A DNA stretch of 64,000 nucleotides from Nyssa sinensis (GCA_008638375.1 VIRR01000579.1:62001-126000), one strand, 5' to 3'. Positions 36,301 through 48,930 are shown, counted from the first letter of the stretch. Numbers and translations are program-made. Notes: generated by a model from the sequence alone, not told the origin.

Positions 36301-38230
36301 TCCTAGTGCCTTATAACTTATTTGGCCCTTCAAGGGCATTATGGTAATTTATCCTTTTTAATATTCCATATTTTTTCGTATACGGTTTATGTATTCAGAC
36401 TCTATTTTGAGTCTATTTGGTCCTTATATCATTTATGTGAACTTATTAGTTTCATTTTTATACTTTTAGTAACTTCATTAAGTCCTAAGGACGTATTCTT
36501 CATTTTTTAGTTTATTACCAGGTCCCATTCTCTTCAAAGGAACATTACCGTCAAATCCAGAATATCGAATATAATTAATTTAGGCTTTTCGGATCTTAAT
36601 TTGCTCATTTGTGACTTACATTAAGCCTAAGGGCATTTTTATAATTTTATGCTTTACATGTCACATTTTTTGGCACTTTGTTTGCTAAAAAAGACTCCAC
36701 CATTGAGTCCAGAATGCCCAATAAAGTTAGAATATGTCACCTTTGACATTTAACTAGCTTTTGGATTACTAAGGGTATAATAGTAATTTGACATTTCATG
36801 TGTCTATATTTTTGGAGCTTCGTTCCACAAAATGGGTCCTGTCATTAGGTTCAGAATGTCCCAAAATGTTAAGGTACATATTTTTACAGTTGTCAGAATC
36901 TAGTTGATCACTTAATTGATCATTAGAACGTATTTGGAATTACTCCAGTTTGCCCGTTTGTATTTTTTGGGATTTAATTTCACAAATCGAACTCCGTCTT
37001 TGAGTCCGAAATGCCTAAAAATATTGGGTTGCACTATTCTTTTATTTTAATCAGCCTTCATTTGGCCTATTTTTGACCTAAGGGCATTTTGATAATTTTT
37101 ATATATTTAAAGGAAATTAAAATTAATATTTAATTAATTTCTGGGCCATTTCATAATTAATAAAACTATTGGGGGTCCTTTGTAATTAACCAAAGGTCCT
37201 AGGGGTCCAATTATAATTTTAGAAACTAATGGGGGCTAAAATGTAATTTCTGAAAATCTTTTAAATAAAACCAATTGGTTCAATTAGATTTTAAGTGAAC
37301 CAGCCCCAAACAGTCAAAAACCAACCAGTTCATCTGATTCAATACGCCATGCTAACGTCATGCTGGTGTCAACGCTAACATTTTATTTTTTTTAAATTCA
37401 TTTAACCAAAACGACATAGTTTTGATAACCATTTTAAAACCCTTTTTAATTCAGTCAGGGCCCAACTCGAGATCTTACCCGAGACCTAACCCGTCACTAC
37501 ACTTCTTCCCCATTACTACGGCGAGCATTCCGGTGGCCTTCTCGGCGCCGTTGAACGTCACCGGTGGAATTTCAATGTATTCTCAACGAGGTTCAAAGCT
37601 ACTTTTCATGAGGATTCCACCTATAGTTTTCAATTTGTGATTTGAATCCTTCTCCATCTCAAAATAGGGAGTTACAGGTCAGGATCCGACTAGCTACGAT
37701 TTTTTCACGAGGTACAATTCCTCTATTTTATCGCTTTCTGCCACTTGTTTTTACCCCAAGATTTCACTACAAGTTCCTAGAAGCCTAAGGAACACTTTCC
37801 CGATCCTAAAACCCAATAATGCAACCATTTTTACATTGGTTTAATTTCTCTCTCTCAATATAAAACTTACTATTTTCTCAATGGTTTCTCAACCATTTTT
37901 AGTGATTTAAATTGCTACATGTTCCATTTTCCGTGCTTTTTTGAGCTATGTAAATGGTTTGAAGCTTAAATCAAGTTTGCTCAAAAATCTCATTTTTCAC
38001 AATTTCGGGTCTTTTAGTTCTTAGGGTTTTCAAGCTTCAAAATTTACCATTTTTCTTCTATTTTCATCCCTTAGCAATTTAAAACACATGCATGCATGAT
38101 TTAGGCCATAAGCAAGCTTGTAGATGGGATTCTTTTCTAGAGAGTAAATTTTACCTCTTTCTCTCTCTTCGATTTTCTCCTTTCTCTATTGCTTCTCTCT
38201 CTTCCTATTGCTTCTCGTTCTTTCTTTCTT

Positions 38231-38305
38231 CCTCTTCTTCTTCTTCTTCTTCTTTTTCTTTTTCTTTTTCTTTTTCTTTTTCTTTTTCTCTTCCTCGCTC
38301 ACAAC

Positions 38306-38353
<48 letters not shown>
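38231..38353. repeat. (TTC)n, (TTTTTC)n and (CT)n microsatellites
   Basis: Three adjacent pyrimidine runs, (TTC) 38231-38252, (TTTTTC) to about 38288 and (CT) 38308-38353. In LTR sense this is a purine-rich leader. Frames across it translate to Ser/Phe/Leu runs and are artefacts. Confidence 0.92.
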
Positions 38354-38356
<3 letters not shown>

Positions 38357-38597
38357 CGCACACCCTACACAATTGGTTTCATTTGTTTCCCTTCATATAA
38401 TATACATATAATATATATTTATATAAAGCACATATATACATATATTTTATATAGTTTAAATTCTTGGATATAATCTGATTGGTGGGAAGAATGGCCCAAT
38501 GAGGGGTTGACATCTCAGCCCTAAGCATGGAAACTTAACATTTTATGTAGGATATATATATATATATATTGTGAGATATATGGCACAAATGTGCTTG

Positions 38598-38665
38598 CAA
38601 CCCAAGTGGTTTAATTTTTTAGATATAAGCTTTCCTACATTTTCAGTCTTGGGATCAAATCCCTT
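38598..38665 (+). other. tRNA-like module in D1 (weak)
   Basis: GGATCAAATCC at 38652-38662 matches 9 of 11 B-box positions. A weak A-box-like CAACCCAAGTGG is at 38598-38609. Directly downstream of a TA run, at the same relative place as the module in D2. Confidence 0.35.
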
Positions 38666-41600
38666 AGCCAACACTTTTGACCTTTTTTCAAATCTTTTTC
38701 TCCTTTTGCCTTGTTTAGCATTATCCCATTTCCCCATTTTGCTTTATTTCCCTTTTTTTCCTCTCCATGTATCGATTCCGTAAATCAAGATCTTATTGGC
38801 TTCCATGGCCTTCATTGTCTCGTCTTGATATATCTAAATGTATTTTAATTATTTTAAAAGTCCATCATAATTATCAAAATAATTCTGATTAAACGCGCTC
38901 CCTTTGTGCATTATGCCAAACTTGCTTAACTGCACTTCATGCACTAATTTCTCACATTCACTTGTGTGTTACTCCTCGATTAACACTTGTCATACCTCTA
39001 TCAAATCATGGCCCTTGGCATTACATTGCATTCTCACATTGGTTGTCTCTAATAATTATGTTTCATCATTTTATGCCTTGCTTCCATATTCCGAGTCATT
39101 AGTCATATTTAGCATCACCCATAGTTATTAAGAAAATTAACTTATGATAATTTTCATTATCGTTAATTGCTTTGCTTAATTGGATCGAGGTGTTACATCA
39201 TGTTTGAATGCTTTTAAAAAGCATATATTTGTAAAGAAATATTTTTACGTGCCTCTTGTTTGCAAACTAGTAATGCAAAAAAATTGTGCTTAACACTACG
39301 AGTTCGTGAGGCCCTTCAGGACTCATATACAAGTAAAATGCCCGATAGAAGGTTTATCCCCCAGGCATGAAATATCTCCTCAAGAAGAAAAACTAGAGTT
39401 CGGTTCGAAACGGATTCTTCTGTTAAAAAGTGAAAAGATGTTACGTTAGAAAATGGTAGAAGGTTTAACCTCCATTTTTCTAAATATAATTACGTGTTTT
39501 GATTTCATGAACAAAAGATTCATGTTTTCACAAGAAATACCTTGAATGCTTCATGCTATCTATTTTAAGAAATCATATATCATGTATATGAAGTAAACGA
39601 GCAATTGGTAATGAATGTTTTTATTAACTCTCTTATAACTAACCCATTACCAGTTGAAACCCATGACAAGGTACGGGAATTACTCACGAGCTTTTCATAA
39701 AGCTCACATGGATTTGTTAACCATGACTCTTTCAGGTGATGAAGAAGATGGCTGGGAACCTTGCCCGTACTAAGGAAGGGCGTTGGAAGCTCCACACATG
39801 ACTTAGCAATTTTTGGAAATGAGAGGACCCATAGTTGGTCAAATTTTGTAACAACGTAATTTTGGAAAATTATGTAACTAAGTGTTCAAGGACAATGGAC
39901 ATGTAATATGTATCACTTTAAAATTTTTAGTAAGTTCTGCATGTATGTTATTTGTACCAATTTGAAGAACGGTAGTCCAGGGCAAATGTGCGGAGAAAAG
40001 AAAAAAAAATTAACGCTTTCGCAACTGCAATCCTGGCTGCACCGCCCATCCGGCACCACTACTTTTGGCCCACTTGCCGGCCCTTGGGCCAAAGGGTGGC
40101 GAGTTGCGTCCCCTTAATCCGCACAGGGCGGGTTTTAGGCCGTGACAATGGTAATTTATACTTTTAATGTCCCATATTTTCCCATACACAATTTACGTAT
40201 TCAGGCTCCATTTTGAGTCCATTCGGTCCTTATAGCATTTATGTGGACTTATTAATTTTATTTTTATACTTTCAGTAACTTTATTAAGTCCTAAAGATGT
40301 GTTCATCATTTTTCAGTTTATTACCGAGTCTTATTTTCCTCAAAGAGACGTCACCATGAAGACTGAAATAGTGAATAAAAATTTAAGCTTTTTTGAATCT
40401 TAATTCTCATTTATATGACTTACATTAAGCCTAGGGGTATTTTCATAATTTTACACTTTCGTGCGTCACATTTTTTAGTACATTGTTCACTAAAATGGAC
40501 TTTACCGTTGAGTCCAGAATGTCAAATAAAGTCAAAACATGACACCTTTGACATTTAACTAGCTTTTGGAATACTAAGGGTAAAATGGTAATTTTGACAT
40601 TTCACTTGTCTATTTTTTTGGGACTTCGTTTCACAAAATAGATCCCGCCATTGGGTCCGGAATGTCCCAAAATGTTAAGGTACGTAATTTTACATTCATC
40701 GGGGTTCAATTGGTCCCTTAACTAATCATTAGGATGTATTTAGAATTATTCCAATTTACCTGTTCATATTTTTTGGGATTTAATTTCAAAAATTAGACTC
40801 CGTCGTTGAGTCCAAAATGCCCAAAAATATTGTGTTGCACTATTCTTTCATTTTAATTGGCCTATTTTTGTCCTAAGGGCATTTTGGTAATTTATCCCAT
40901 AATTAAATGGATTTAAAATTAATTTTTAGGTCATTTCGTAATTAACAGAAACTATTGGGAATCTAATTATAATTTCAAAAACTATTTAAATAAACCCATT
41001 GGTTTAATTAAGTTCCAAGCGAACAGGTCCAAAACAACACTGAACAACCGGTTCATCTGGTTCATTGCATCATACTGACATCATCATGACATCAGTCTTA
41101 CCTTTTTCTTTAAATCTTTTAAGTCAAAACGACGTCGTTCCACTTAAGGTTTAGACCCATTTATTAATTCGGTCGGGGCCCCAACCTAAACCCAACCCGA
41201 GACCCGACCCAATACTATTCTTCTTCCCCAATACTCTAACGAGGGTTCTAATGGCCTTCTCCAACGCTGGCGACCGTCATCGATTGAATTCTGGCCACTG
41301 CTCAACGTGGTTCAATTCCAAATTCCTTAGGGATTCCATATCTAAAATCAAATTTTGATTTTGTGCACCTTGGCTCGTCGAATATAGGACTTTACAGTCG
41401 GCTCTGGCGAGAGCCTGACTTTTCAGCTAGATTGTAGTTTCTATTTCGAAGCTTTTTACTCATTGTTTTGCCTTGATTTTTCATCTATAAGTTCCTAGAA
41501 ATGTGGGGAACATCTTTTGTTCCTAAAACCAAACAAATCAAGCCTTTACACGTCCATTTAATTTTTTCCTCTGAAAACTAAAACTCATTGTTTCTCAATG

Positions 41601-42165
41601 GTTCCTGAACCATTTTTAGTGATTTAAGTTGCTGCATGTTCCAATTCTATTCCTCTTTTGAGCCTTGTAGTTAGTTTCAATCTTTATTCAAGTTAAATCA
41701 AAAACTTAGTTTTTCAATAATTTGGGTCTTAGGGTTCTTAAGGATTTCTTAACTCAAACCTCCTCATTTTTCTTCTATTTTCTTTCCTCTACAACATAAA
41801 CCACATGCATGCATATATAAGTTCAAAAAACAAAAGCCACACCCAAAAAAATAATTTCTTAGAGAGAGAAGTTACCTCTCTCTCTCTCTTCAGTTTTCTT
41901 CATCCTCTTCTTCTCCCCCTCTCGGTTGGATCTTGGGTCTGTTTGGTTTAGACAGTACAGCTCTTACTCCTTATTTTCTTTCTTCTTCTTCTTCTCTATC
42001 TTCTTTCTCAACAAGTCTCTCTCTAGATTTTCCTCTCTCTCTCTAGCCAGGCCATTATAGTCTATTTTTCTTTTCTTTCTACACATGCATAGCACACACA
42101 TGATGTAAATATATATTTATATATATATATATATATCTTGTGGGATATATAATACAAAAATGTTG

Positions 42166-42230
42166 CAGCCACATTGGCTATTATTTTTTGCATAAGATTC
42201 TCCCTCTTTTTTGGTCTTGGGTTCAAGTCT
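42166..42230 (+). other. tRNA-like module in D2 (weak)
   Basis: CAGCCACATTGG and GGTTCAAGTCT lie 54 bases apart, just after a TA run, at the homologous position to 38598-38665 in D1. Confidence 0.4.
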
Positions 42231-43139
42231 TTGGGCCAACACTTTTGGCCTTATTTTCTCTCTTCTCTCTTCTTATGCCTTTTTTGGCATTTTGGGTGTG
42301 TTTCTTGAATTTTCGAAGTTGCATTTCAATCATCGTAAAATCTCTTTGTATTCTCGCAAAACTTTTGATTTTTGCATGCTTCACTTTTGATTTTTCCACG
42401 CTTCACTTACACGCCTTTTATTTTATCTTTGATACGTTCCATCATGTTTGGTTTATACCAAAAACATATTATTTTTATCAAAAACTTTTTGATTAATTTT
42501 ATTTCTTCCTCATGTACTTTTATCACTTATTTATTCTCTTCATGTGTCGATTTCATATATCGAGATCTTATCAAGTTTTCATAGCCTTCATTGCCTCGTC
42601 TTGATGTATTTAAATTTATTTTAATTATTCTAATAGGCCATTATAATAATCAGAATAATCCCGATTAAATGCGCTCCTTTTGTGCATTATGCTAATCTTG
42701 TTTAAGTGCACTTCGTGCACTAATTTTCCACTCACTTGTGTGTTAATCCTCGAGTAACACTAGTCGTAACTTTTATCAAGTCATGACCCTCGGCATTAAA
42801 TTGTATTCTCACATCGATCGTCTCTAATTTAGAATTAATTATTTTCATCATTTATACATTTGCTTTCGTTGTTACGTCCCGAATTTCCACAAACCCGGGG
42901 GTGAGTTAACGAAAATTAAAAGGGAATAAATAATTGATAATTAAATTTGCTTTAATCGAAATCTCCCTCATTATTCCTCAAATTTTCCCCCAATGTTAAA
43001 ATTAAACACTTATTATTCAACTTAACTCAAAACAGTCCCCAAATGTTACTCAAGTCCTCCTCCCAATTTATGTTTAAATTAATTTAAGTCACATTCAGAA
43101 ATTGTCCCCAAAATGTTCTCAAAACATTTCAAAAAAAAT

Positions 43140-43420
43140 ACCTTGGAATAATGGCCTAAAGGGGGCCCCAAAATAGTCTAAGACATGGTCCATAAATGGG
43201 CCAAGAAAGCCACCAAAAATCGTCTAAGGGAGAGGGCCTAATATAGCCTATATTAGTTGCCAACTATGGCTCAAAAAGATCACTAAAACAGCCCATAATG
43301 GTGCCCAAACATGGCCCAAAAATTGGCCAAACATGGCCCAAATAGTGCCCAAATATAGCTCAAAAGGAACCCCAAAAATGGCTCAAAAGGTGGCCAAAAG
43401 GGTGGTGCCAAGTGGCTGGG
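43140..43420. repeat. Degenerate short repeats (GGCCCAAAA / GGCCAAAA)
   Basis: Irregular 20-30-bp units built on ATGGCCCAAA, TTGGCCAAAC and GCTCAAAAGG. The homologous array in C2 is at 49260-49530. Followed by a GC-rich stretch in both copies. Confidence 0.7.
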
Positions 43421-44184
43421 CAACAAAGCACAGCAGCAGGGCAGCAGGGGGGCAAGGCAGGGCAAGGTAGGACAGGCAGCAAGAGCAGGGGGCGCGCGAC
43501 AAGGGCAGGCGTGGCGCGCAGCACGAGTGCAGGGCACACGCAAGCAGCGCGCAGGGCGTAGCACGCACACGTAGGCGGCTGGTGCACTGTAGCACAGAGA
43601 ACAGGTTTTTCTGAATTTCTGCAAATTCACTGTTCATGGCTGCAACCTATTTTTCCAATTTTTGAATTTTTTTCCCAAGTTTTCCAAGCCACTTTGCCCC
43701 CATTTTTAACCCATTCCTTCAAGGTTTCTAAACCTCCATTTTAGGCACTTTTCTCACCCATTTAAGGGTGTTTTATACACTTATCTAATGCTTTATTTTT
43801 CAAAAGAATTGGACATAACCTACTTTATTTTTCTAAGTGTTTTCCCGCCTAATTTTCACAAGATCCTTATATATAAATCCACAAGCAACCCCCCCCTCAC
43901 TCGGTGGCCACAAGTTCATCAAATTTAAACATGCATCCACTATTTTCAACATATCCATTTAGTACACACTAAGCCAAAGACATCATACATTCATTTGGGT
44001 CTTAACCCATACATTTCAAAATGGCCCAAGGCTTATTAGTCCACAAATTGTTCAAGTCTAAATACAATAAATTGGGCTTATGCCCATACATTCAAAAACA
44101 TGCCCCAAGGACCAAATCTTCAACATAATCCATTTCTTCCCATCCTTCAAGACTTAAACAAGTCTCAAGCGCCCGGGGCCTCAT

Positions 44185-45147
44185 CTGAAAAATGATATCC
44201 CACGAATGGGTCAGCTCAACAGCTGGTATAACATAATGCTAAAACCAAGAACAAGTTTAAGGGCGTGGCATGTGCAAGTGTACATTTATATCTACATGTA
44301 CAATTTTAATCTACATGCCATCTAATTCATCCATACAATGCATAAACAAGATTCATAACACATTCATATAAACTTAATACCACATCTGTGAATTCATTTA
44401 CACGATATTATGCAAATATGCGTGACACACCCATGCCATTCTATGCCACACCTATGTCTCGTTTTCGAAACACATCCGATGGAACCTGAGTACCAATACC
44501 CGTTCGAGGAACACATCCATTGGATTCTGGGCACCAATGCAATGGCCAATTTTAGGTTTTTCACCACAGGATCTACACCCTCATAATGCATAGCACCATG
44601 TGCTCAACCCACACCATGTTTTCAAGGAATCACATTATGCCAAAATGCCATAATCTCATCATGCAAACTCAATGTGATAATTTATCAAACACATGGTGTC
44701 CCATTTCAAGTTATGCATTTTATCTCACATAATTCATAACTTTAAAACTCCTAAACATCATTCACATAATATATGGCATAACTATACATATCAACACATA
44801 TGCACACCACCATTTCACAATTTTATTAATTCACAAAGAACATAAAATTTCCATAAAGCACCAAGGCACTAATTCATCACATGGTCCAAACCACAAGGTG
44901 TGTCAACATGCATATAGGCGAAAAATGTAACAATACAATCCTATCAATAGAACACACCTTAATCATGGCAACAATTCATCAAACAACACCAAGAACACAT
45001 ATATCCCTAAACTACCAACTCTAGGCTTTTCAAAGGAACTACCTTCTAGGTGGTTTCCTAACCTCAAGTAAACTCCCTAAATAGTCCAACAACATGAGAA
45101 AATACAAGAAAGTTTAAACCTATTGCTAGCTTAGCACTACATCATAC
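44185..45147 (-). other. Predicted leader intron in C1
   Basis: 963 bases from TAG|GTATGA to TTTTTCAG|ATGAGG, with CTGAC 26 nt before the AG. TATA (45394-45402) lies about 250 bases upstream of the donor, leaving a plausible first exon of about 215-220 nt. The same arrangement is in C2 (donor GT 58694-58695, acceptor AG 50229-50230). Confidence 0.55.
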
Positions 45148-45393
45148 CTAGAATGGTTTTTCTCAAACTGCGGAAGCTGTGTTTGCTGTATGGCCAAACT
45201 GTTCAATGAGGATATAGGTCTCGATGAGAGGAACAACTTCTTAGAAGGAACCTTGGCAAAAATCCCACCTGAAGAGTGTGTTTCGGAAGCTTGAAGCTTG
45301 AAAGAGCTAGGGCTTTTTCTCCCTTTCTCTCTATGGACGTCCACTGCTCTGAATTTCAGAGTGTTTTCTGTATCTAAATCCTTTTAAGGGTTG

Positions 45394-45402
45394 TATTTAT
45401 AG
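45394..45402 (-). promoter_or_regulatory. C1 TATA box
   Basis: CTATAAATA on the minus strand. The same box occurs in C4 at 63656-63664 (plus strand), and CTATAAAATG at about 58941-58950 in C2. Confidence 0.65.
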
Positions 45403-45954
45403 CGGAGGGGCAAAGGGGCAAGGAGTAAATGACCCTTTTGCCCTTAATGAGCTTGGGGGCCCCATTACTCTACAACCCATCCCGAAACGCCTCAATTTGA
45501 TATGTTGTTTTAACCAATGTTCATAAAATTATTTTAAATGAAAATTTTCAAAAAAATAAATTTTTGCCTGTGGCCGGGTTTGGCTGTTTCCACCCGGGTC
45601 TCCCGGATGCCCTTTTGGTCCAATTTCTGAAACTGTCTCCGAATAGGCTCAAATTTTTACAGTAGGTGTATTTTAGTATTCTAAGCATGTTTTTTCTTCT
45701 ATGGAACATTCAAAATATGCTTCTAAACATGACTTACGCCTTAACGATGTATGTTCAACGCCCTATCGGCAAACCGTGCAAGAATAATGCCCTACCGACA
45801 AAAATGAAAAATTTACCCTCAATTTTAGATCTCTACATTCGTATTTACAAATTACTAGTCATAACTAGTGTTGCCCTTGGTTATTAAGCAAATTAATCTT
45901 GTGATAATCGTCATTATCGTTAATTGCTTCGCTTAATTTGGTCGAGGTGTTACA

Positions 45955-45967
45955 TCCAACCCCCTTT
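45955..45967 (-). other. D2 polypurine tract
   Basis: TAAAGGGGGTTGGA-type tract on the minus strand next to the D2 3' LTR. Upstream in sense is GAGGACAAAACTCATTTT, resembling the context in A1 and A2. Confidence 0.8.
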
Positions 45968-48918
45968 AAAATGAGTTTTGTCCTCAAGACTCAGACGTTC
46001 ATATTTAGAAATTTCTATTCTCTCTTCATGCCAATTTCATTATCATGATTTCCCTTTTAATTTGTCTTTTGGACATATCATTGGCATTTGGGACACCATA
46101 TCTTTAAACAAGAAGATTTCTCGCACAAGGTTCACAATTCTTTTTTACTCTTCTTTGTTTTAATTCAATAGTGATCTTGAAAGTCACAAGTTTGACTTTC
46201 AACTTCTTCAAGACTTTAAACTTAAAGGCTCCAAATTCTAGTATTAGCGTTTCAGTGATTATTTCTTTAGTTCTTGGACCTGTGTTTATGGGTTTATTAT
46301 ACTTTCATTACTCACTCTGAGTCATCTTTTTTGTTACTTGACTATTTCCCACTATTATCCATATTATGACTAGTTCCATATCTAGTCGTCGTATTAATTT
46401 TGTTTGGCACTAAGTCGCGATTACATTACCGTTCATAGTTTCTCAACTTCTGTTGACATCGTATGGCGCATCATGCGCCAGGTAAAGGTATCTAGTACCT
46501 TGATCTCTTTCTTTTCTTTTTTTTTAGTAGTGATCAAAGGAAGTCCATAGTGTAACTAGGCTACACCACTTTCATTTTTTAGAGCGTATTAAATTTCTTA
46601 TTCAAGTACGTCTTTCTTCATTTAGAGTAGAGTCCTTCATTGGTTTACACAATTCCACTTGAATTCATATGGAGGCTTAGAATAATGATCTAGAAGGAAA
46701 GGATCAGATTTTCACCTGCCTAAAGCTTATACACAGTTTCTTTCCTCTCTGGCAACTTTCTTTTCAATTTCTTCTCCTTCTTTTTTTTGTCACAAATCCT
46801 ACCTTGGATTCGCTACATGTGTTTGGTTGCGTGATTGCAACGTCATCCGTTTAAGTCTCTTTTTACCTATTGGACTTTATTTGATCATGAAAAATATCGT
46901 ATTTCCTTTTTGTATTTTTGGCGTCATATTTCCTTCTTGTGTTCATGAGCATCCTTTGGCTCGTTTAAGGACAGTTTACTCATGTGCATCTTCGCATTAC
47001 AATATTTTTCCCATGCAAGGGTAACTTAAATTTATTCATAATATTCATTTGTGATTTCCAATCACTTGTCCAATTCTAAGGGTTACTCAAATTTAAGATT
47101 TATCAATCCTCTTTCGTTTTATTTTGTAATATTTCATTGGCACACCTGCCTTTGTTTTTGAATTCATATGCATTCATCTTTTTATGAATTAGATAGGTTA
47201 AGGAAATTAGTTCTTCCATTTCTTTCAAATTATAGACTGGTACGAATACCTTTTTGTCTTTTGCTCACAATTGAGCCTTTTATAGATTTTGATCTCCCAT
47301 TCCTTTATAGGTTAAAGTGTAGTAAGTTTACTCAATTCATTTCTTCTTTAAGTCTTGACAAACTTATTAAAAATTCTTAGGATATTCTTTTACCCTAGTT
47401 ACCATCTTTTCATATGACAGTCTACTTTTTGAAAGTATTCTTAACTGTGATATTATATTTGGTTCACCTTGAGCCTTCCATCTCCTTTTTTATCAATACA
47501 AATCTTAAAGTCTTATGAATTTTTAATTTATAGTCATTTTTTTAGTTTCTACTATTTTTGCACAAAAGGTTATTCAAATGTCTAATTTCTTATGCCCATT
47601 GTCATGTTCAGTTTTTCATCATGTGTTACATTTTTTCCCAGTCGTTATTCAATTTTAACAAATCTATTCTTTTAGATAACTTATTTAACTATGTAGTGAG
47701 TACCTTGTACAGTTTTATGACTTCAGAGCCACTCAGTGAGGTGATTAGTCTCATCTGTAATCAAAGATTTAATAACACACTAGCACTTATTCATTTGCAA
47801 GTACTGCTATCCATAATTTTGTCTATTTTGGACTTCATGTCATATTTCAGAATTGTTTAAATCAATTTACCATTCCATCATTTTTTCATTACATTTGACA
47901 TTTAAAGTTTATCAAGATTTAATAGGGTTTCCCCATCATGGAAGTTCATAACTTCCTTGGCGTTACAAATTTTGTTATTTTTACTTTCTCTCACAATCAC
48001 AATTTTTCTTGTAGTACCTCAAAGAATTGTGTATCCTTTTATCATAACCGTTGTTCTCACAAGTTTTTCTAAGCTTTTTAATACAATTTCAGTCTCTTTG
48101 ATCATTAGATCACATTGATCCTTAAAAGTTATTTAGAACATTAATCACTTACCTTTTGAAATAAATTCAACTAACTCAATAAGGTATCACCACAATTAGG
48201 TCATATCATCACTTAGATCAACAAGATTCATTGGATTTTTGTTTTTCCCCAACGATCATTCATCATGTGTTAGTCTTCTTTTAGAACCATCATATTTCAT
48301 AATGTTAACTTTGATAGTCTCACCTAATCAATAATTGCATCTCAAGGATCTATTCGTCTTCACCCTTTTTGGATCTATCTATAACTCACTTAAGAATCCT
48401 CACATTTCTAATATATCATCAATCCATCTAGAGTCTCAAACTCCTCATGACATTATCCATTAAGTCTTTAATAGACTATCTCTTTTATAGCTTTGTTGTC
48501 AAATACACCAATTTTTTAAAATTTCACAATCCCAACTCTATGTCACCCTATATCTTCCAAAAGAGCATTAACTGTTATCCTTGTTCAGGCTATAGTTTTC
48601 CATAATTCACTAATTAATTCACAACTCAATTATTTAAGAGTCATCAACCTCGATACTGGTGTGATTCTTCTTAAGAATTCTTAACATTTTCCATTAAGCA
48701 TACTAATATCTCTCAAAAGTCATTATGCATTTGATCATCTCAATCGCTTAAGAATCAACAAATTCAATCATCGTATAGTCTTTTCCAAAGACCATTAACC
48801 TTAGTACCTAAACAGACTATCGTCTTCCAGAAATCATCCATCATTTAATCATCTAAACCATCCAATAGTCCTCAAATCCAATGCTTATATGATCTCTCCC
48901 AAGGAATATTAACCTATA
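45968..48918. other. D2 interior: no recognisable coding
   Basis: About 2.95 kb between polypurine tract and primer site. AT-rich, many short frames, none with gag, protease, RT, RNase H or integrase motifs on either strand. The edge next to the polypurine tract is chromovirus-like; the rest I do not recognise. Confidence 0.75.
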
Positions 48919-48930
48919 GCTCTGATACCA
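48919..48930 (-). other. D2 primer binding site (initiator Met-tRNA)
   Basis: TGGTATCAGAGC on the minus strand, three bases from the LTR start at 48934. Confidence 0.93.

Larger units (their letters stand above)
21195..39197 (-). repeat. D1: solo LTR (about 4.4 kb net) carrying A3
   Basis: Outer ends TGTCACGACCCA (21195) and GGATCGAGGTGTTACA (39197), with TSD TCATG at 21190-21194 and 39198-39202. Own sequence is 21195-21362 and 34991-39197. There is no primer site or coding region, so it is a solo LTR. Sense landmarks: donor GT 38153-38154, exon-like 36080-36165, donor 36078-36079, acceptor AG 35258-35259 with CTCAC 25 nt upstream; ~140-bp modules at about 36530-37030. It also has (TTC)n, (TTTTTC)n and (CT)n runs (38231-38353) and a tRNA-like module near 38598-38665. 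Confidence 0.9.
34991..39197 (-). repeat. D1, right-hand segment
   Basis: The main body of solo LTR D1 after A3. No gene is seen. 35000-36080 is AT-rich and forms the second intron-like part; 36500-37100 has repeated GAGTCC modules; 37280-37500 has AACCAATTGGTT-like dyads and the AAAACGACATAG motif; 38226-38353 is low-complexity pyrimidine. Confidence 0.85.
20499..40146 (+). repeat. B2: family B LTR (plus strand) split by D1; left end truncated
   Basis: Made of 20499-21194 and 39203-40146, ending in GCGGGTTTTAGGCCGTGACA. It aligns with B1 and with the reverse complement of B3 (for example around ACTCCATAAATTTTGAAAAC and CGAGCAATTGGTAATGAATG). An acceptor-like CTCTTTCAG ends at 39735, with CTCAC 29 nt upstream. 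The expected LTR start is missing. On the right it joins D2 LTR sequence at 40147, so it inserted into D2. Confidence 0.75.
42870..45837 (-). repeat. C1: solo LTR, 2968 bp
   Basis: Ends TGTTACGTCCCG (42870) and AGATCTCTACA (45837), with TSD TTCGT at 42865-42869 and 45838-45842. No coding. TATA box CTATAAATA in sense (complement of 45394-45402), donor TAG|GTATGA (GT 45146-45147), acceptor TTTTTCAG|ATGAGG (AG 44185-44186) with CTGAC 26 nt upstream. The sense 3' part holds a GGCCAAA-rich degenerate repeat and a GC-rich block. Alanine/cysteine-rich frames there (43283-43637) are composition artefacts. Confidence 0.93.
40147..45954 (-). repeat. D2 3' LTR (partial), carrying C1
   Basis: Own sequence is 40147-42869 and 45843-45954, ending GGTCGAGGTGTTACA. 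Matches D1 from about 36348 to 39197. G-quadruplex-type run on the sense strand at 41191-41210; perfect palindrome AACGACGTCGTT at 41128-41139; donor GT 41874-41875; tRNA-like A/B boxes at 42166-42177 and 42220-42230 (9 of 12 and 9 of 11). Confidence 0.85.

Noticed and set aside
38092..38411. Ser/Phe/Leu-rich frames
   Set aside because: Translations of TTC, TTTTTC and CT microsatellites.
43283..43637. Three overlapping Ala/Cys/Pro-rich frames on the minus strand
   Set aside because: Caused by a GC-rich repetitive block in LTR C1; the homologous part of C2 does not keep any of the frames.
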